A stretch of DNA of 64,000 nt from Pelomonas sp. BJYL3. Lineage in GTDB: Bacteria; Pseudomonadota; Gammaproteobacteria; Burkholderiales; Burkholderiaceae_C. The notes under the pieces are model-generated. The model was given only the letters and a program-made list of their open reading frames with translations, searched no databases and had not been told where the DNA came from. The position numbers were made by a program, and so were the translations under genes. Shown here in pieces: positions 43,213 through 52,306 of the stretch; position 1 is the first letter of the stretch; every line of letters starts with the position of its first letter. The stretch is from positions 558,001-622,000 of the forward strand of contig NZ_JANZKX010000002.1 of NCBI RefSeq assembly GCF_027257975.1, in the 5' to 3' direction.

Positions 43213-44157
43213 GTGATGGTCCGGCCCCATCGCTTCCAGCCCAATCCGCAGACCCGGGCCGACAACCGATTCCAGCAGCCCGTCCCGCCCTCCGCCACCC
43301 TGGGCCTGCAGGCCCGCCTCGAGTTCGATGCCGCCGTGGACCGGCTGCGCGAGGCGGGCGTTGCCGTGCATGTCTTTGACGAGCCCAGCGCGCCCGAGGC
43401 ACCGCCGACGCCCGATGCCGTCTTTCCCAACAACTGGTTCTCCACCCATGCCGACGGCCGCGTGGTGCTGTACCCCATGGCCGCGCCCAACCGGCGCCTG
43501 GAGCGGCGGGCGGACATCCTGGCCTTCCTCGGCCGCCACTACCAGCTGCGCCAGCTGCTGGACCTCAGCCCGCTGGAGCGACAGGGCCTGCACCTCGAGG
43601 GCACGGGCGCCCTGGTGCTGGACCACGTGCAGCGCCTTGCCTACATGGGGCGCTCCGGCCGCGCGCATGAGGCCGCGCTGCAGCGCTTCTGCGCACTGAT
43701 GCGCTACCGCCCCCATGCCTTCGACACGGCCGATGCGCAGGGCGTGCCCGTCTATCACAGCAATGTGCTGATGCATGTGGGCACGGCCTACGCCGCGGCG
43801 GGCCTGGCCCTGCTGCCAAAGGACGCCGAGCGCCGCCGCCTGCGTGCCCGGCTGCAATCGGGCGGGCGGCAGCTGATCGAGCTGGGTGCTGAGCAGGTCC
43901 TTGCCTTTGCCGGCAATGCCCTGGAGCTGGCGACGCCCCGCGGGCCGCTGCTGGCCCTGTCCGGTACCGCCCTGGACGCCCTGGATGCGCGCCAGAAGAA
44001 GGTCTTCGCGGGGCTGGGCCTGCGCCTGCTGCCCTTGGCGGTGCCCACCCTCGAGCAGGCCGGCGGCTCGGTGCGCTGCATGCTGGCGGGGGTGCATCTG
44101 CCGGCACGTCCGGCGAGGGCGCTCGCCGCATGGCCGCAGGCACTGGACGCGCAGTGA
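43213..44157 (+). CDS. ctlX: Citrulline utilization hydrolase-type protein (arginine-deiminase fold)
   Basis: About 314 residues from GTG 43213 (ATG 43216 next). Guanidino-modifying fold: FPNNWFSTHADG, the LHLEGTGALVLDH Asp/Glu segment, HSNVLMHVGTA with the catalytic His, and GGSVRCMLAG with the catalytic Cys near the C-terminus. In-frame codons just upstream read QAPHAV before a TGA, the usual start of CtlX-type proteins, so the original start and a few residues are missing. No ribosome site. The catalytic core is complete, but expression is uncertain. Confidence 0.85.
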   Translation: MMVRPHRFQPNPQTRADNRFQQPVPPSATLGLQARLEFDAAVDRLREAGVAVHVFDEPSAPEAPPTPDAVFPNNWFSTHADGRVVLYPMAAPNRRLERRADILAFLGRHYQLRQLLDLSPLERQGLHLEGTGALVLDHVQRLAYMGRSGRAHEAALQRFCALMRYRPHAFDTADAQGVPVYHSNVLMHVGTAYAAAGLALLPKDAERRRLRARLQSGGRQLIELGAEQVLAFAGNALELATPRGPLLALSGTALDALDARQKKVFAGLGLRLLPLAVPTLEQAGGSVRCMLAGVHLPARPARALAAWPQALDAQ

Positions 44158-44502
44158 GCGGGTGCGGCGCCTTGCCCGACCGCTTCGCGGTGCGGTGCCA
44201 GGTCAACTGTGCGTTGCTCGCCCAACTGGTTGGGGGGTGGTTTCATGTAGGACGGCAGGCATTGCGGAGGACACCTGTAAACCCTTGCAGGTTGCCCTGC
44301 CCATTCATGTAAAGCCCGGGTGGCCTAGGGACTTGCCCCATGGGGTGCCTGGGAAGCCGACGCATAGCCTTCGATCCGCTTTGCGCAATGCCAGGCTGCC
44401 GGGCTGCCCCGGACACGACGCAGTGCTTCCGATGTGCGGAGGGCCCTGCAGCCGCGGTCGCAGGCGCAAGGTTTTCACACTCAACCTAGCAAGGAGAACC
44501 TC
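44158..44502 (+). other. Long 5' region of the lanthipeptide locus
   Basis: 345 bases without a supported gene. It holds a sigma-70-like promoter (44285-44313), the direct repeat TTCATGTA at 44242-44249 and 44304-44311 (the second overlapping the -10), and the palindrome CCCCATGGGG near 44336-44345 within a leader of about 180 bases. Confidence 0.45.
44285..44313 (+). promoter_or_regulatory. Candidate sigma-70 promoter for the lanthipeptide genes
   Basis: TTGCAG, 17-base spacer, TGTAAA. It predicts a 5' leader of about 180 bases before the precursor gene. Confidence 0.45.
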
Positions 44503-44691
44503 ATGAACGAGATCACCAGCGCACTGCAGCAAGTCGAGCAATGGATGCAAGACGAGTCCGCAGCCAACCCCGCCGGCCCGCTGTTCTCCAGCGGCGTGTA
44601 CAGCGAAGCCGAAATCGCCGGCGACGTGTCGCGTGAAACCCGCCAGGGCTGCTCCAGCTGCTCCGGCTCGCGCACCATCATGTGCTGCTGA
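44503..44691 (+). CDS. Class II lanthipeptide precursor (LanA)
   Basis: 62 residues with an AAGGAG ribosome site. The leader is acidic and helical (about residues 1-40), with the end EAEIAG at 35-40 the likeliest cleavage motif (A-G in place of the usual G-G/G-A). The probable core, from residue 41, carries seven Ser/Thr and four Cys: SRETRQGCSSCSGSRTIMCC closes the peptide, with Cys at 50, 53, 61 and 62. It immediately precedes lanM, the strongest evidence. Ring pattern cannot be told from sequence. The cleavage site is inferred and other sites, for example after QG, are possible. Confidence 0.85.
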   Translation: MNEITSALQQVEQWMQDESAANPAGPLFSSGVYSEAEIAGDVSRETRQGCSSCSGSRTIMCC

Positions 44692-44705
44692 TGCACTGAT
44701 GTGCA

Positions 44706-44758
44706 GACGCCTGGGGTTCCGGTCCCTGGCGTCGAGACCCCGCCCAGGTGGCGGGGTC
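44706..44758 (+). other. Twin hairpins between lanA and lanM
   Basis: First stem GACGCC / GGCGTC (44706-44711 with 44728-44733). Second stem, nine perfect pairs GACCCCGCC / GGCGGGGTC (44736-44744 with 44750-44758) with a five-base loop. No T-run follows. Such structures after a precursor gene usually cause partial termination or protect the 3' end, giving more LanA than LanM. Confidence 0.65.
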
Positions 44759-44824
44759 CGGCCGGCAGTCCTGGCCTTCTGCCCAGGCGTCTCCCCTGAT
44801 CCGCCCGACCTGATCCGCTCGCCC

Positions 44825-47758
44825 ATGCAGTCCACGCCCCCCGCTGAATCCGTCGCCGCCCGCGAGCATCCCGACCACGACGCGCACGCCGAGCCGGCCG
44901 AGCCGGCCGAGCCGGACTTCGTCCCCTGCCTGGTCCACTGGATTGCTCCCGCCCTTGCCGCGCTCACGCGTGCGCTGCAGGACCTGGACAGCCTCGAGGC
45001 AGCCGAGCGCTCTCTCATTGCCGACGCCTTGCGTCAGCACCTCGAACAACAGCTCCATGCCAAGCTCGCCCGCGTGCTGGTCATGGATATCAACGCCGCC
45101 CGCGTGCAGGGCCGGCTGAGCGCGGCGAGTTCTGCGGCGCGCTGGGAGGAATACCTGGCCCAGGCCGCCACCCCGCAGCACTGGGCGAGGCTGGGCGAGC
45201 AATACCCGAGCCTGCTGGCCCGCGTTGGCTGGATCGTGGACCACAAGGTGCGCTTCGTGGCCACCCTGGCGCGCCATTTCGCCGAAGACAGGGCCTTGCT
45301 CGGCACGCTGCTGGGCCAGGCGCCCGGTGCGCTGCAGGCCCTGGAGCTGGCCAAGGGCGACAGCCACAACGGTGGCGCAGGCGTGGCCCTGCTGCGCCTC
45401 GAGGGCGGCACCGCGGCCTACAAGCCCCGGCCCCTCAACACCGATCAGGCCCTGGCCGACTTCCTGCAGCAGGTGCTGGCCGACGAGCCCGTCGCGCAGC
45501 GCGTGCGCGTGCCCGCGGTGCTGGACCGCGGCGACCACGGCTGGGGCGAGTTCATCGTCCACCGCCATGCCGTCGATGAGCGGGAGCTGCGGCTGTTCTA
45601 CCGCAACATGGGCCACTGGCTGGCCATCATGCGGCTGCTGGGTGGCACTGATTTCCATGGCGAGAACGTCATCGCCCAGGGCTGCCTGCCCATCATCGTG
45701 GACTGCGAGACCCTCTTCTGCCCGCGCACCGAGATCAAGCCCTCCGGCTTCGGCAACGCGGTGGACAAGGCCGACGAGGCCATGTTCGCCTCCCTCATGA
45801 AGACGGGCCTGCTGCCCGGCCGCGGCGCCTCGCTGGGCTGGCGCGGCGTGGACAACTCCGGCATGGGCAGCATCCGCCAGCAGCAGCCCAAGATCAGCGT
45901 CCCCGCCCTCGTGGACGGCGGCCGGGACACCGTGCGCATCGGCCAGGCCCTGGTCGAGGTGGAGATCGCCAAGAACCACCCTTGCGAGACGCCCTCGCTG
46001 GAGCGCTACTGGGGCCAGGTGCTGGAGGGTTATGACAGCCTCACCGCACGCCTGATCCAGCTGCATGCGCAGGGCCGCCTGGCGCCGCTGCTGCAGCCCT
46101 TCAAGCCCTGCCACATGCGCCTCGTGCCGCGGGCGACGGAGGTCTATGCCGAGCTGATCCGCATGCTCTGGCACCCGATCTCCCTGGCCGACGAGGTACA
46201 GGCCCGCCAGCGCGCTGCGGGCCTGCTGGCGCGCGCGGCGGCGCTGATCTCGACCACGCCCTCCGACCCCGTGGTCATCCAGGCCGAGATCGACGACATG
46301 CTGCGCGGCGACGTGCCCTACTTCCACAGCACCGCCGGCCATGGCCGCATGTCGGGGCCCGGCGGCACGCAGTGGCTGCCCGAGAACGACCTCGTCGAGC
46401 AATGCCTGCAGGCCTGGAGCGCCTCGGACCAGCGCCTGGACCGCGACATCATCAAGGCCTCCCTGCTGAGCGCCTACCTCAACGACGGCTGGATGCCCAC
46501 CGAGCGGTCCTTCCGCGTGCACACGGCCAGCCAGCAGGACCTCGAGCCGCGGCGCCAGGCCTGGGCCCGCCGCCTGCTCGTGCCCTTCCTGCAGAACGGC
46601 ATCCGCGGCGATGACGGCACGGTCACCTGGATCTCCCCCACGCTGGGCCCCACGGGCTGGGGCATCCAGGCCATCGACCAGAACCTCTACGGCGGCAATG
46701 CCGGCGTGGCCCTGCTGCTGGCGGCCTACCAGCGCGAGGTGGCCCAGGGCCGCGCCCTGCCGCTGCCCGGTGCCGACGAACTGCTGGCCGCGGTGATCGA
46801 GACCATGAGGAAGGGCCTGTACCGCCAGGTCGAGCTGCAGCGCTCGGCCGGCAAGGTGCGGCCGCACCAGCCGGGCGGCTACCTGGGCATCGGTTCGCAG
46901 ATCTGGGGCTGGCTGCAGCTGGAGGCCCTGGGCGCCGTCGGGGCCGAGGCCGTCGAGTGCGCCGCGCTGACGGCGGAGTACATGCAGGGCTCGCTGGAGG
47001 CCGACCAGACCTATGACCTGCTGGCCGGCGCGGCCGGGGCGATCCCGGGCCTGCTGCTGCTGCACCGGCGCACGCAGCAGGCCGCGCACCTCGCGCTGGC
47101 CATCGCAGCGGGGGACCATCTGCTGAAGGCCGCGAAGCGCGAAGGCGGCCGGGCCTGCTGGCCCACCGCGGCGGCCCCCGAGGGCATGGGCGGCTTCGGT
47201 CACGGCAGCTGCGGCATCGGCTGGGCCCTGCTGAAGCTGCATGAGGCCTGCGGCGAACCTCGCTTCCTGCAAGGCGCGCAGGAGGCGCTGGCCTTCGAGG
47301 AGTCCCTGTTCGACGAGGCGGACCAGAACTGGCGCGACCTGCGCCATCTGGACGGCGTCAACTGCTCCACGGCCTGGTGCCACGGCGCCGTGGGCAACGG
47401 CCTGGGCTACCTGGACTTCACGGCCCTGATCGGCGAGGACCGGGTGCGCGAGCGCGTGCACCAGGCCGCCGGGGCGACCTTCCGTCAGGGCATGGGCTGG
47501 AACCACTGCGCCTGCCATGGCGACGCCAGCGCCCTGGAGCTGCTGCAGGAAGCGGCCGACCGCGGCCTGGCACCGCCGGGTGTCAGCCGAGACGCGGAGC
47601 TGGCGCGCCTGCTGGCCAGCCTGGAGCAGCACGGCAGCCGTTGTGGCATCACCAATGACGTCTTCTCGCCCTCGCTGATGACGGGGCCGGGCGGCATCGC
47701 CTACCAGCTGCTGCGCGCGCACCCGCAGGCGCGGCTGCCGTCCTTCGTGCGGCCATGA
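44825..47758 (+). CDS. lanM: Class II lanthipeptide synthetase LanM
   Basis: 977 residues from the ATG at 44825; ATG 44699 would add 42 residues of low-quality sequence. N-terminal dehydratase domain: YKPRPLN near 199, GGTDFHGENVIAQ near 274 and IIVDCETLF just after, the active-site set that phosphorylates and eliminates Ser/Thr. C-terminal LanC-like cyclase: the zinc ligands are the Cys in STAWCHGAVG (near 849) and the Cys-His in HCACHGDAS (near 895). Both modules look complete. It should dehydrate and cyclise the upstream precursor. Its stop overlaps the exporter start by ATGA. Confidence 0.95.
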   Translation: MQSTPPAESVAAREHPDHDAHAEPAEPAEPDFVPCLVHWIAPALAALTRALQDLDSLEAAERSLIADALRQHLEQQLHAKLARVLVMDINAARVQGRLSAASSAARWEEYLAQAATPQHWARLGEQYPSLLARVGWIVDHKVRFVATLARHFAEDRALLGTLLGQAPGALQALELAKGDSHNGGAGVALLRLEGGTAAYKPRPLNTDQALADFLQQVLADEPVAQRVRVPAVLDRGDHGWGEFIVHRHAVDERELRLFYRNMGHWLAIMRLLGGTDFHGENVIAQGCLPIIVDCETLFCPRTEIKPSGFGNAVDKADEAMFASLMKTGLLPGRGASLGWRGVDNSGMGSIRQQQPKISVPALVDGGRDTVRIGQALVEVEIAKNHPCETPSLERYWGQVLEGYDSLTARLIQLHAQGRLAPLLQPFKPCHMRLVPRATEVYAELIRMLWHPISLADEVQARQRAAGLLARAAALISTTPSDPVVIQAEIDDMLRGDVPYFHSTAGHGRMSGPGGTQWLPENDLVEQCLQAWSASDQRLDRDIIKASLLSAYLNDGWMPTERSFRVHTASQQDLEPRRQAWARRLLVPFLQNGIRGDDGTVTWISPTLGPTGWGIQAIDQNLYGGNAGVALLLAAYQREVAQGRALPLPGADELLAAVIETMRKGLYRQVELQRSAGKVRPHQPGGYLGIGSQIWGWLQLEALGAVGAEAVECAALTAEYMQGSLEADQTYDLLAGAAGAIPGLLLLHRRTQQAAHLALAIAAGDHLLKAAKREGGRACWPTAAAPEGMGGFGHGSCGIGWALLKLHEACGEPRFLQGAQEALAFEESLFDEADQNWRDLRHLDGVNCSTAWCHGAVGNGLGYLDFTALIGEDRVRERVHQAAGATFRQGMGWNHCACHGDASALELLQEAADRGLAPPGVSRDAELARLLASLEQHGSRCGITNDVFSPSLMTGPGGIAYQLLRAHPQARLPSFVRP

Positions 47759-49764
47759 GCCGGGCACCGGACCGGGCGGCTGAGGGCGCCTCGCAGGCGC
47801 CGGGCGACGCCGAGGTCTTCATCGCCACCGACAACCCCTATTGGGAGTTGGGCGCCTCCGAGGCCCTGCTGAGCAGCTTTCCCGCCTTCTTCCGGCGCGT
47901 GGCGGGTGCGGCGCCGCCTGTCGTCGCGCTGATGCGGCGGGTCGGCCTGGCTGCCGTCCTCGGCGTGCTGGGCTGCCAGCTGCTGGCCGGCCTTCTGTGG
48001 GCCTACACCCTGGTGCTGGGGGGGCGGCTCCTGCAGTCCCTGCTCGATGCGCATGGGCTGGCTCAGTCCGTGAGCCAGCAGCTGGCGCCGCACACGGGCG
48101 TCGCCCTGGGCCTGGGCGCGGCCTTCCTGGGCAAGCTGGCGCTGGAGGCCCTGGCCGAGGTGCTGCGCGCCCGGCTCAGCCCCGCCCTGGTGGCCACGGC
48201 CGAGCAGGACTTCGTCGACGCCTGCCTGCGTGCACCGCTGCAGCGTTTCGATGACCCGGAGTTCGTCGACCGCATGCACCGTGCCCGCGACCGCGGCCTG
48301 CACTATGTCGAGAGCATCGTCGACCAGACCGTGGCGCTGAGCAGCGCGGGCATCGGCCTGGTCTCAGGCGCGGTGGCCCTGCTGGTGCTGCATCCGGCCC
48401 TGCTGCCCGTGCTGCTGCTGTGCCTGCTGCCCCAGGCCTGGACGGCCATCCGCGCCCTGCTGTGCGTGCAGAGCCATTGGGACCAGAGCATCGCCCTGTC
48501 CCGCCAGGGCTGGATGCTGCAGGAGCTGGCCAGCCAGCCCGAGCCTGCCGCCGAGCTGCGGGCGCTGCAGATGGAGCCGCTGCTCAGCGAGCGCCACCGG
48601 CGCGTGACCGAGGCCCTGCGCACCAGCCTGGAACGGCTGAAGGCCGGCATCGCCCGCACGCGGGCCTGGGGCGCCGTCGTGAGCGGCCTGGCCCAGGGGC
48701 TGGCCTACCTCTGGCTGGTGATGCTGGTGGGCCGCGGCAGCCTGGCGCCGGCGCTGGCCGGCGCCGCGGCACTGGGCCTGCGCACCAGCCTGGAGGCCGT
48801 GCGCCAGCTGGTCCATGCCCTGGACCAGATGATGGAGAAGGCGCTGTACCTGGACGACTACTTCGGCTTTGTCGGCCAGGCGCCTGCCGCCCTGCCCGCA
48901 CAGGCCGGCGCGCCCGAGCTGCCGGCGCCCGAACGCATCACCCTGCAGGGCGTGGGCTTTGCCTACGCGGGCGCCCCGGACCGGCCGGTGCTGCACGACA
49001 TCCACCTGACGCTGCAGCGCGGCACGACCATCGCCCTGGTGGGTGAGAACGGCTCGGGCAAGTCCACGCTGGCCAAGCTGCTGGCCGGCCTTTACGAGCC
49101 CAGCGCCGGGCGCATGGACTGGGACGGCGTGGACTGCCGCAGCCTCGACGCCCGCCAGCGCCTGGCCCACACCCTCATCGTGCCCCAGCACCCGCTGCGC
49201 TGGCCCTACAGCGCTGCGCAGAACGTGCGGCTGGGGCGCGTGGGTCTGGCCGCCGGCGGTGATGACGACCCCCGCTTCGCGCAGGCCGTTCGCGAGGCCG
49301 AGGCCGACCAGGTGGCTGCTCAGCTGCCGCAAGGCTGGCAGACGCTGCTCAACCGCCTGTTCAAGGGCGGCATCGAGCTGTCCTCCGGCCAGTGGCAGCG
49401 CCTGGCCGTGGCCCGTGGCCTCTACCGCCAGGCCGCCCTGACCATCTGGGACGAGCCCACCGCACCCCTGGACGCCCGTGCCGAGGCCGCCGTCTTCGCG
49501 AGCCTGGCCAGGCTGCGCCGCGACCGCATGGTGGTGCTGATCACCCACCGCCTGGCCAGTGCGCAGTCAGCGGACCGGATCTACTTCCTGAAGGCCGGGC
49601 GCATCACCGAGTCCGGCACGCATGAGGAACTGATGGCGCTGGGCGGCGGCTATGCGCAGCTGCATGCGCTGCAGGCGCGGCTGGCCGAGCGCATGGAGGC
49701 GGACGCTGCAGGAACGGCCGCGGAGGCAGTGGCGGCGGCGCCGCGTGAATCCGAGGCCGCGTGA
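47755..49764 (+). CDS. ABC exporter (fused permease-ATPase) of the lanthipeptide locus
   Basis: 669 residues. Residues 1-60 are soluble and lack the C39 peptidase Cys and His, so this is not a bifunctional LanT. A six-helix ABC type-I membrane domain follows, then the nucleotide-binding domain: Walker A VGENGSGKST near 430, signature LSSGQWQR near 541, Walker B LTIWDEPTAPLD near 560, switch His THRLASAQ. It should export the modified peptide with or without its leader; leader removal needs another protease. A role in self-protection is also possible. Confidence 0.92.
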   Translation: MSRAPDRAAEGASQAPGDAEVFIATDNPYWELGASEALLSSFPAFFRRVAGAAPPVVALMRRVGLAAVLGVLGCQLLAGLLWAYTLVLGGRLLQSLLDAHGLAQSVSQQLAPHTGVALGLGAAFLGKLALEALAEVLRARLSPALVATAEQDFVDACLRAPLQRFDDPEFVDRMHRARDRGLHYVESIVDQTVALSSAGIGLVSGAVALLVLHPALLPVLLLCLLPQAWTAIRALLCVQSHWDQSIALSRQGWMLQELASQPEPAAELRALQMEPLLSERHRRVTEALRTSLERLKAGIARTRAWGAVVSGLAQGLAYLWLVMLVGRGSLAPALAGAAALGLRTSLEAVRQLVHALDQMMEKALYLDDYFGFVGQAPAALPAQAGAPELPAPERITLQGVGFAYAGAPDRPVLHDIHLTLQRGTTIALVGENGSGKSTLAKLLAGLYEPSAGRMDWDGVDCRSLDARQRLAHTLIVPQHPLRWPYSAAQNVRLGRVGLAAGGDDDPRFAQAVREAEADQVAAQLPQGWQTLLNRLFKGGIELSSGQWQRLAVARGLYRQAALTIWDEPTAPLDARAEAAVFASLARLRRDRMVVLITHRLASAQSADRIYFLKAGRITESGTHEELMALGGGYAQLHALQARLAERMEADAAGTAAEAVAAAPRESEAA

Positions 49765-49782
49765 TCCGGCCAGGGCAGGACG

Positions 49783-51048
49783 CTAGCGCCGCCCGAACAT
49801 CATCTGCCGCGCCAGCGCCTTCTTGACCGGGGGCAGCGCCTGCAGCGCCGCCAGGCCCAGGCCCCGCAGGGCGGGCAGGGCGGGCCAGCGCCAGCTGAAG
49901 CTGCGGGCCAGGAAGTCGGTGCCGAGGATGGTGCTCCAGCGGTCCGGCCCGCGCTGCCACTGCACGCGCTGCAGGGCCCGGGGCACGGCGGCGGCCAGGG
50001 GGGAGCCGGGCTGGCGGGCCTGCGCCTGGACCAGCGCCTCGACCAGCGCGTAGGCATCGCGCAGGCCCAGGTTCAGGCCCTGGCCGGCCACCGGGTGCAG
50101 GGTCTGGGCCGCGTTGCCGATGCGCACCAGGCGCCCCTCCACGAGGCTGCGCTCGGCATTGAGGCCCAGCGGGAAGCACTTCAGCGGGCTGATGCCGCGC
50201 AGGGGCGGCAGGCCCGGCGGCAGCTGCTGGTTGATCACGGTGAGGCGCTGGGCATCCGTCAGGCCGGCCACCTCGTCCTCGGCCTGCGGCAGGCACCAGA
50301 CCAGGGCCGCGCGGTGCGGCTGCTGGGGGGTGGGTGGCAGGGGCAGCAGGGCCAGGGGACCGTTGCGGGTGAAGCGCTCGTAGGCCACGCCCGGCGGCGA
50401 GGCCGGGTCCAGGGTCACGGTGCCCACCCAGGCGTTCTGCTGGTAGTCGTGGCTGAGGCTCTTGCGGGACTGCTCCGCGAAGACGCCGCCCTCGGCGATC
50501 ACGACCAGGTCGAAGCGATCGGCGATGCCTGCGTCCACCTCCATCTCGTCACCCACGGCGCGGATGCCGGCCACCGGCTGGCCGAAGCGGGTGAGGGCCT
50601 GGGCCGGCCGCGCCTCGCACTGGCGCAGCCAGGCCGCCTGCATGGGCGCCACCAGCTGCCCGTAGGCCAGCACGGCGCCCAGGCGCTCCTCGCCCTGCTC
50701 ACGGGCATGGATGCTCACCACCGGCTGCCCCGCCTCGCCGAAGACCGGGTGCCTCAGCGTGGGCGGCGCCTGGCTGACCTGGACCTGCAGGATGGACTGT
50801 GCCGCTGCCTCGTTCCAGGCCTGCAGGCGCTGCAGCAGCTGGACGCTGCCCAGGGAGAGGGCCAGGGTGCGGGGGTCGTCGCTGATGTCCTTCTCCAGCG
50901 GGCGGGCGTCGAAGAGCTGGACCTGGGCCGCGGGCAGGCGCCGCGCGGCCAGCAGGGCGAGGCCCAGGCCCGCCGGGCCCGCGCCGACGATGGCGATGCG
51001 CAGGGGATCGGCAGGGGAGGGCGGGGCGGCGGGGGCGTCGGTACGCAT
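49783..51048 (-). CDS. UbiH/COQ6-family FAD-dependent monooxygenase
   Basis: 421 residues from the ATG at 51048. The N-terminal FAD-binding motif is IAIVGAGPAGLGLALLA near 19, the GD-type motif is LVRIGNAAQTLHPVAGQGLN near 309 (a common UbiH/VisC signature), and the central DG-type region includes LVVIAEGG. Probably a ubiquinone-biosynthesis hydroxylase, although the ring position acted on cannot be told. The usual GD motif is replaced by GN (GNAAQTLHP), as in UbiI/VisC-like members. Convergent with the exporter; no link to the lanthipeptide is implied. Confidence 0.88.
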   Translation of the reverse strand: MRTDAPAAPPSPADPLRIAIVGAGPAGLGLALLAARRLPAAQVQLFDARPLEKDISDDPRTLALSLGSVQLLQRLQAWNEAAAQSILQVQVSQAPPTLRHPVFGEAGQPVVSIHAREQGEERLGAVLAYGQLVAPMQAAWLRQCEARPAQALTRFGQPVAGIRAVGDEMEVDAGIADRFDLVVIAEGGVFAEQSRKSLSHDYQQNAWVGTVTLDPASPPGVAYERFTRNGPLALLPLPPTPQQPHRAALVWCLPQAEDEVAGLTDAQRLTVINQQLPPGLPPLRGISPLKCFPLGLNAERSLVEGRLVRIGNAAQTLHPVAGQGLNLGLRDAYALVEALVQAQARQPGSPLAAAVPRALQRVQWQRGPDRWSTILGTDFLARSFSWRWPALPALRGLGLAALQALPPVKKALARQMMFGRR

Positions 51049-51229
51049 GGCGTGGGGGCGTCGCCCAGGGGACAGATGCCCGCAGGCGGCGCCACGGTAT
51101 TGCGAGGGTTCCGCACTATAGCGAGCCGGCTGGGCTACGCTCGCCCCCATTGCCATGACGGCGGGTCAGGCTTGGCCCGGTGGCGGGCCGGCGGGCCGTG
51201 CCGCACACCACGTCAAGAAGGAGTCAGGC

Positions 51230-52210
51230 ATGCAATACCGTCGACTGGGCCGCAGCGGCCTGCAGGTGTCCGAACTGTCGCTGGGATCCTGGGTGACCTA
51301 TCACAACCAGGTGGACACGAAGTCCGCCGTGGAGATGCTGGCCGCCGCGCGCGACGCCGGGGTCAATTTCTTCGACAACGCCGAGGTCTACGCCCAGGGC
51401 GCCAGCGAGCGCGTGATGGGCGAGGCCTTCAAGCAGCTGAAGTGGGCCCGCGAGAGCTATGTGGTCTCGACCAAGTTCTTCTGGGGCCTGCAGCGCGAGG
51501 GCAGCACCGTCAATCTGCAGAACACGCTCAACCGCAAGTACCTGATGCAGGCCATCGACGGCTCGCTCCAGCGCCTGCAGCTGGACTTCGTGGATCTGGT
51601 CTACTGCCACCGCCCCGATCCGCTGACGCCCATCGAGGAGACCGTGCGCGCGATGAGCGACATGATCACCCAGGGCAAGGCCCTCTACTGGGGCACCAGC
51701 GAATGGAGCGCCGCCGACATCCGCGCCGCCTGGGAGATTGCCGAGCGCCACCACCTGCACAAGCCGGTGATGGAGCAGCCGCAGTACCACCTCTTCCACC
51801 GCAAGCGGGTGGAGCAGGAATACGCCCGCCTGTACGAGGACCTGGGCCTGGGCCTGACCACCTGGAGCCCGCTGGCCTCCGGCCTGCTGACGGGCAAGTA
51901 CCGCCAGGGCATCCCCGAAGGCAGCCGTGGCTCCCTGGAGAGCATGAGCTGGCTGCGCGAGCAGCTGCAGCACCCGCAGCGCAATGCCGCCGTGGCCGAG
52001 CTGGAGGCCATCGCCGCCGAGCTGGGTGGCAGCGTGGCCCAGCTGGCCATCGCCTGGGTGAACCGCAATCCGCGCGTCTCCACGGTGATCCTGGGCGCCA
52101 GCCGCATGAGCCAGCTGCAGGACAACCTGGCCGCGCTGGCGATGACGCCCAAGCTCAGCCCCGAGGTGCTGGAGCGCATCGACGCCCTGACCCTGCCGCT
52201 GGCCCAATAA
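51230..52210 (+). CDS. Aldo/keto reductase (Kv-beta/YghZ-like)
   Basis: 326 residues with AAGGAG before the ATG. TIM-barrel family motifs: [11 protein letters not shown] (catalytic Asp and Tyr, near 45), the Lys in VSTKFFWG, the His in VYCHRPD, and the cofactor loop [10 protein letters not shown] near 285. The pattern matches the AKR6 group (voltage-gated K+ channel beta subunits, YghZ), NADPH-dependent. Separate transcript. Confidence 0.93.
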   Translation: MQYRRLGRSGLQVSELSLGSWVTYHNQVDTKSAVEMLAAARDAGVNFFDNAEVYAQGASERVMGEAFKQLKWARESYVVSTKFFWGLQREGSTVNLQNTLNRKYLMQAIDGSLQRLQLDFVDLVYCHRPDPLTPIEETVRAMSDMITQGKALYWGTSEWSAADIRAAWEIAERHHLHKPVMEQPQYHLFHRKRVEQEYARLYEDLGLGLTTWSPLASGLLTGKYRQGIPEGSRGSLESMSWLREQLQHPQRNAAVAELEAIAAELGGSVAQLAIAWVNRNPRVSTVILGASRMSQLQDNLAALAMTPKLSPEVLERIDALTLPLAQ

Positions 52211-52306
52211 GCCTGCAGGGCGGGGCGTTGCGCGCACCCCCCACTCAGGAGGGAGAGGCCCCCTCTTTGTAAGGGAGTGTCATGCCGCCCCGCTAACATC
52301 CGCCGG

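Noticed and set aside
44678-47767. 1029-codon open frame on the minus strand
   Set aside because: Antisense of lanM; LanM zinc and dehydratase motifs settle the strand.
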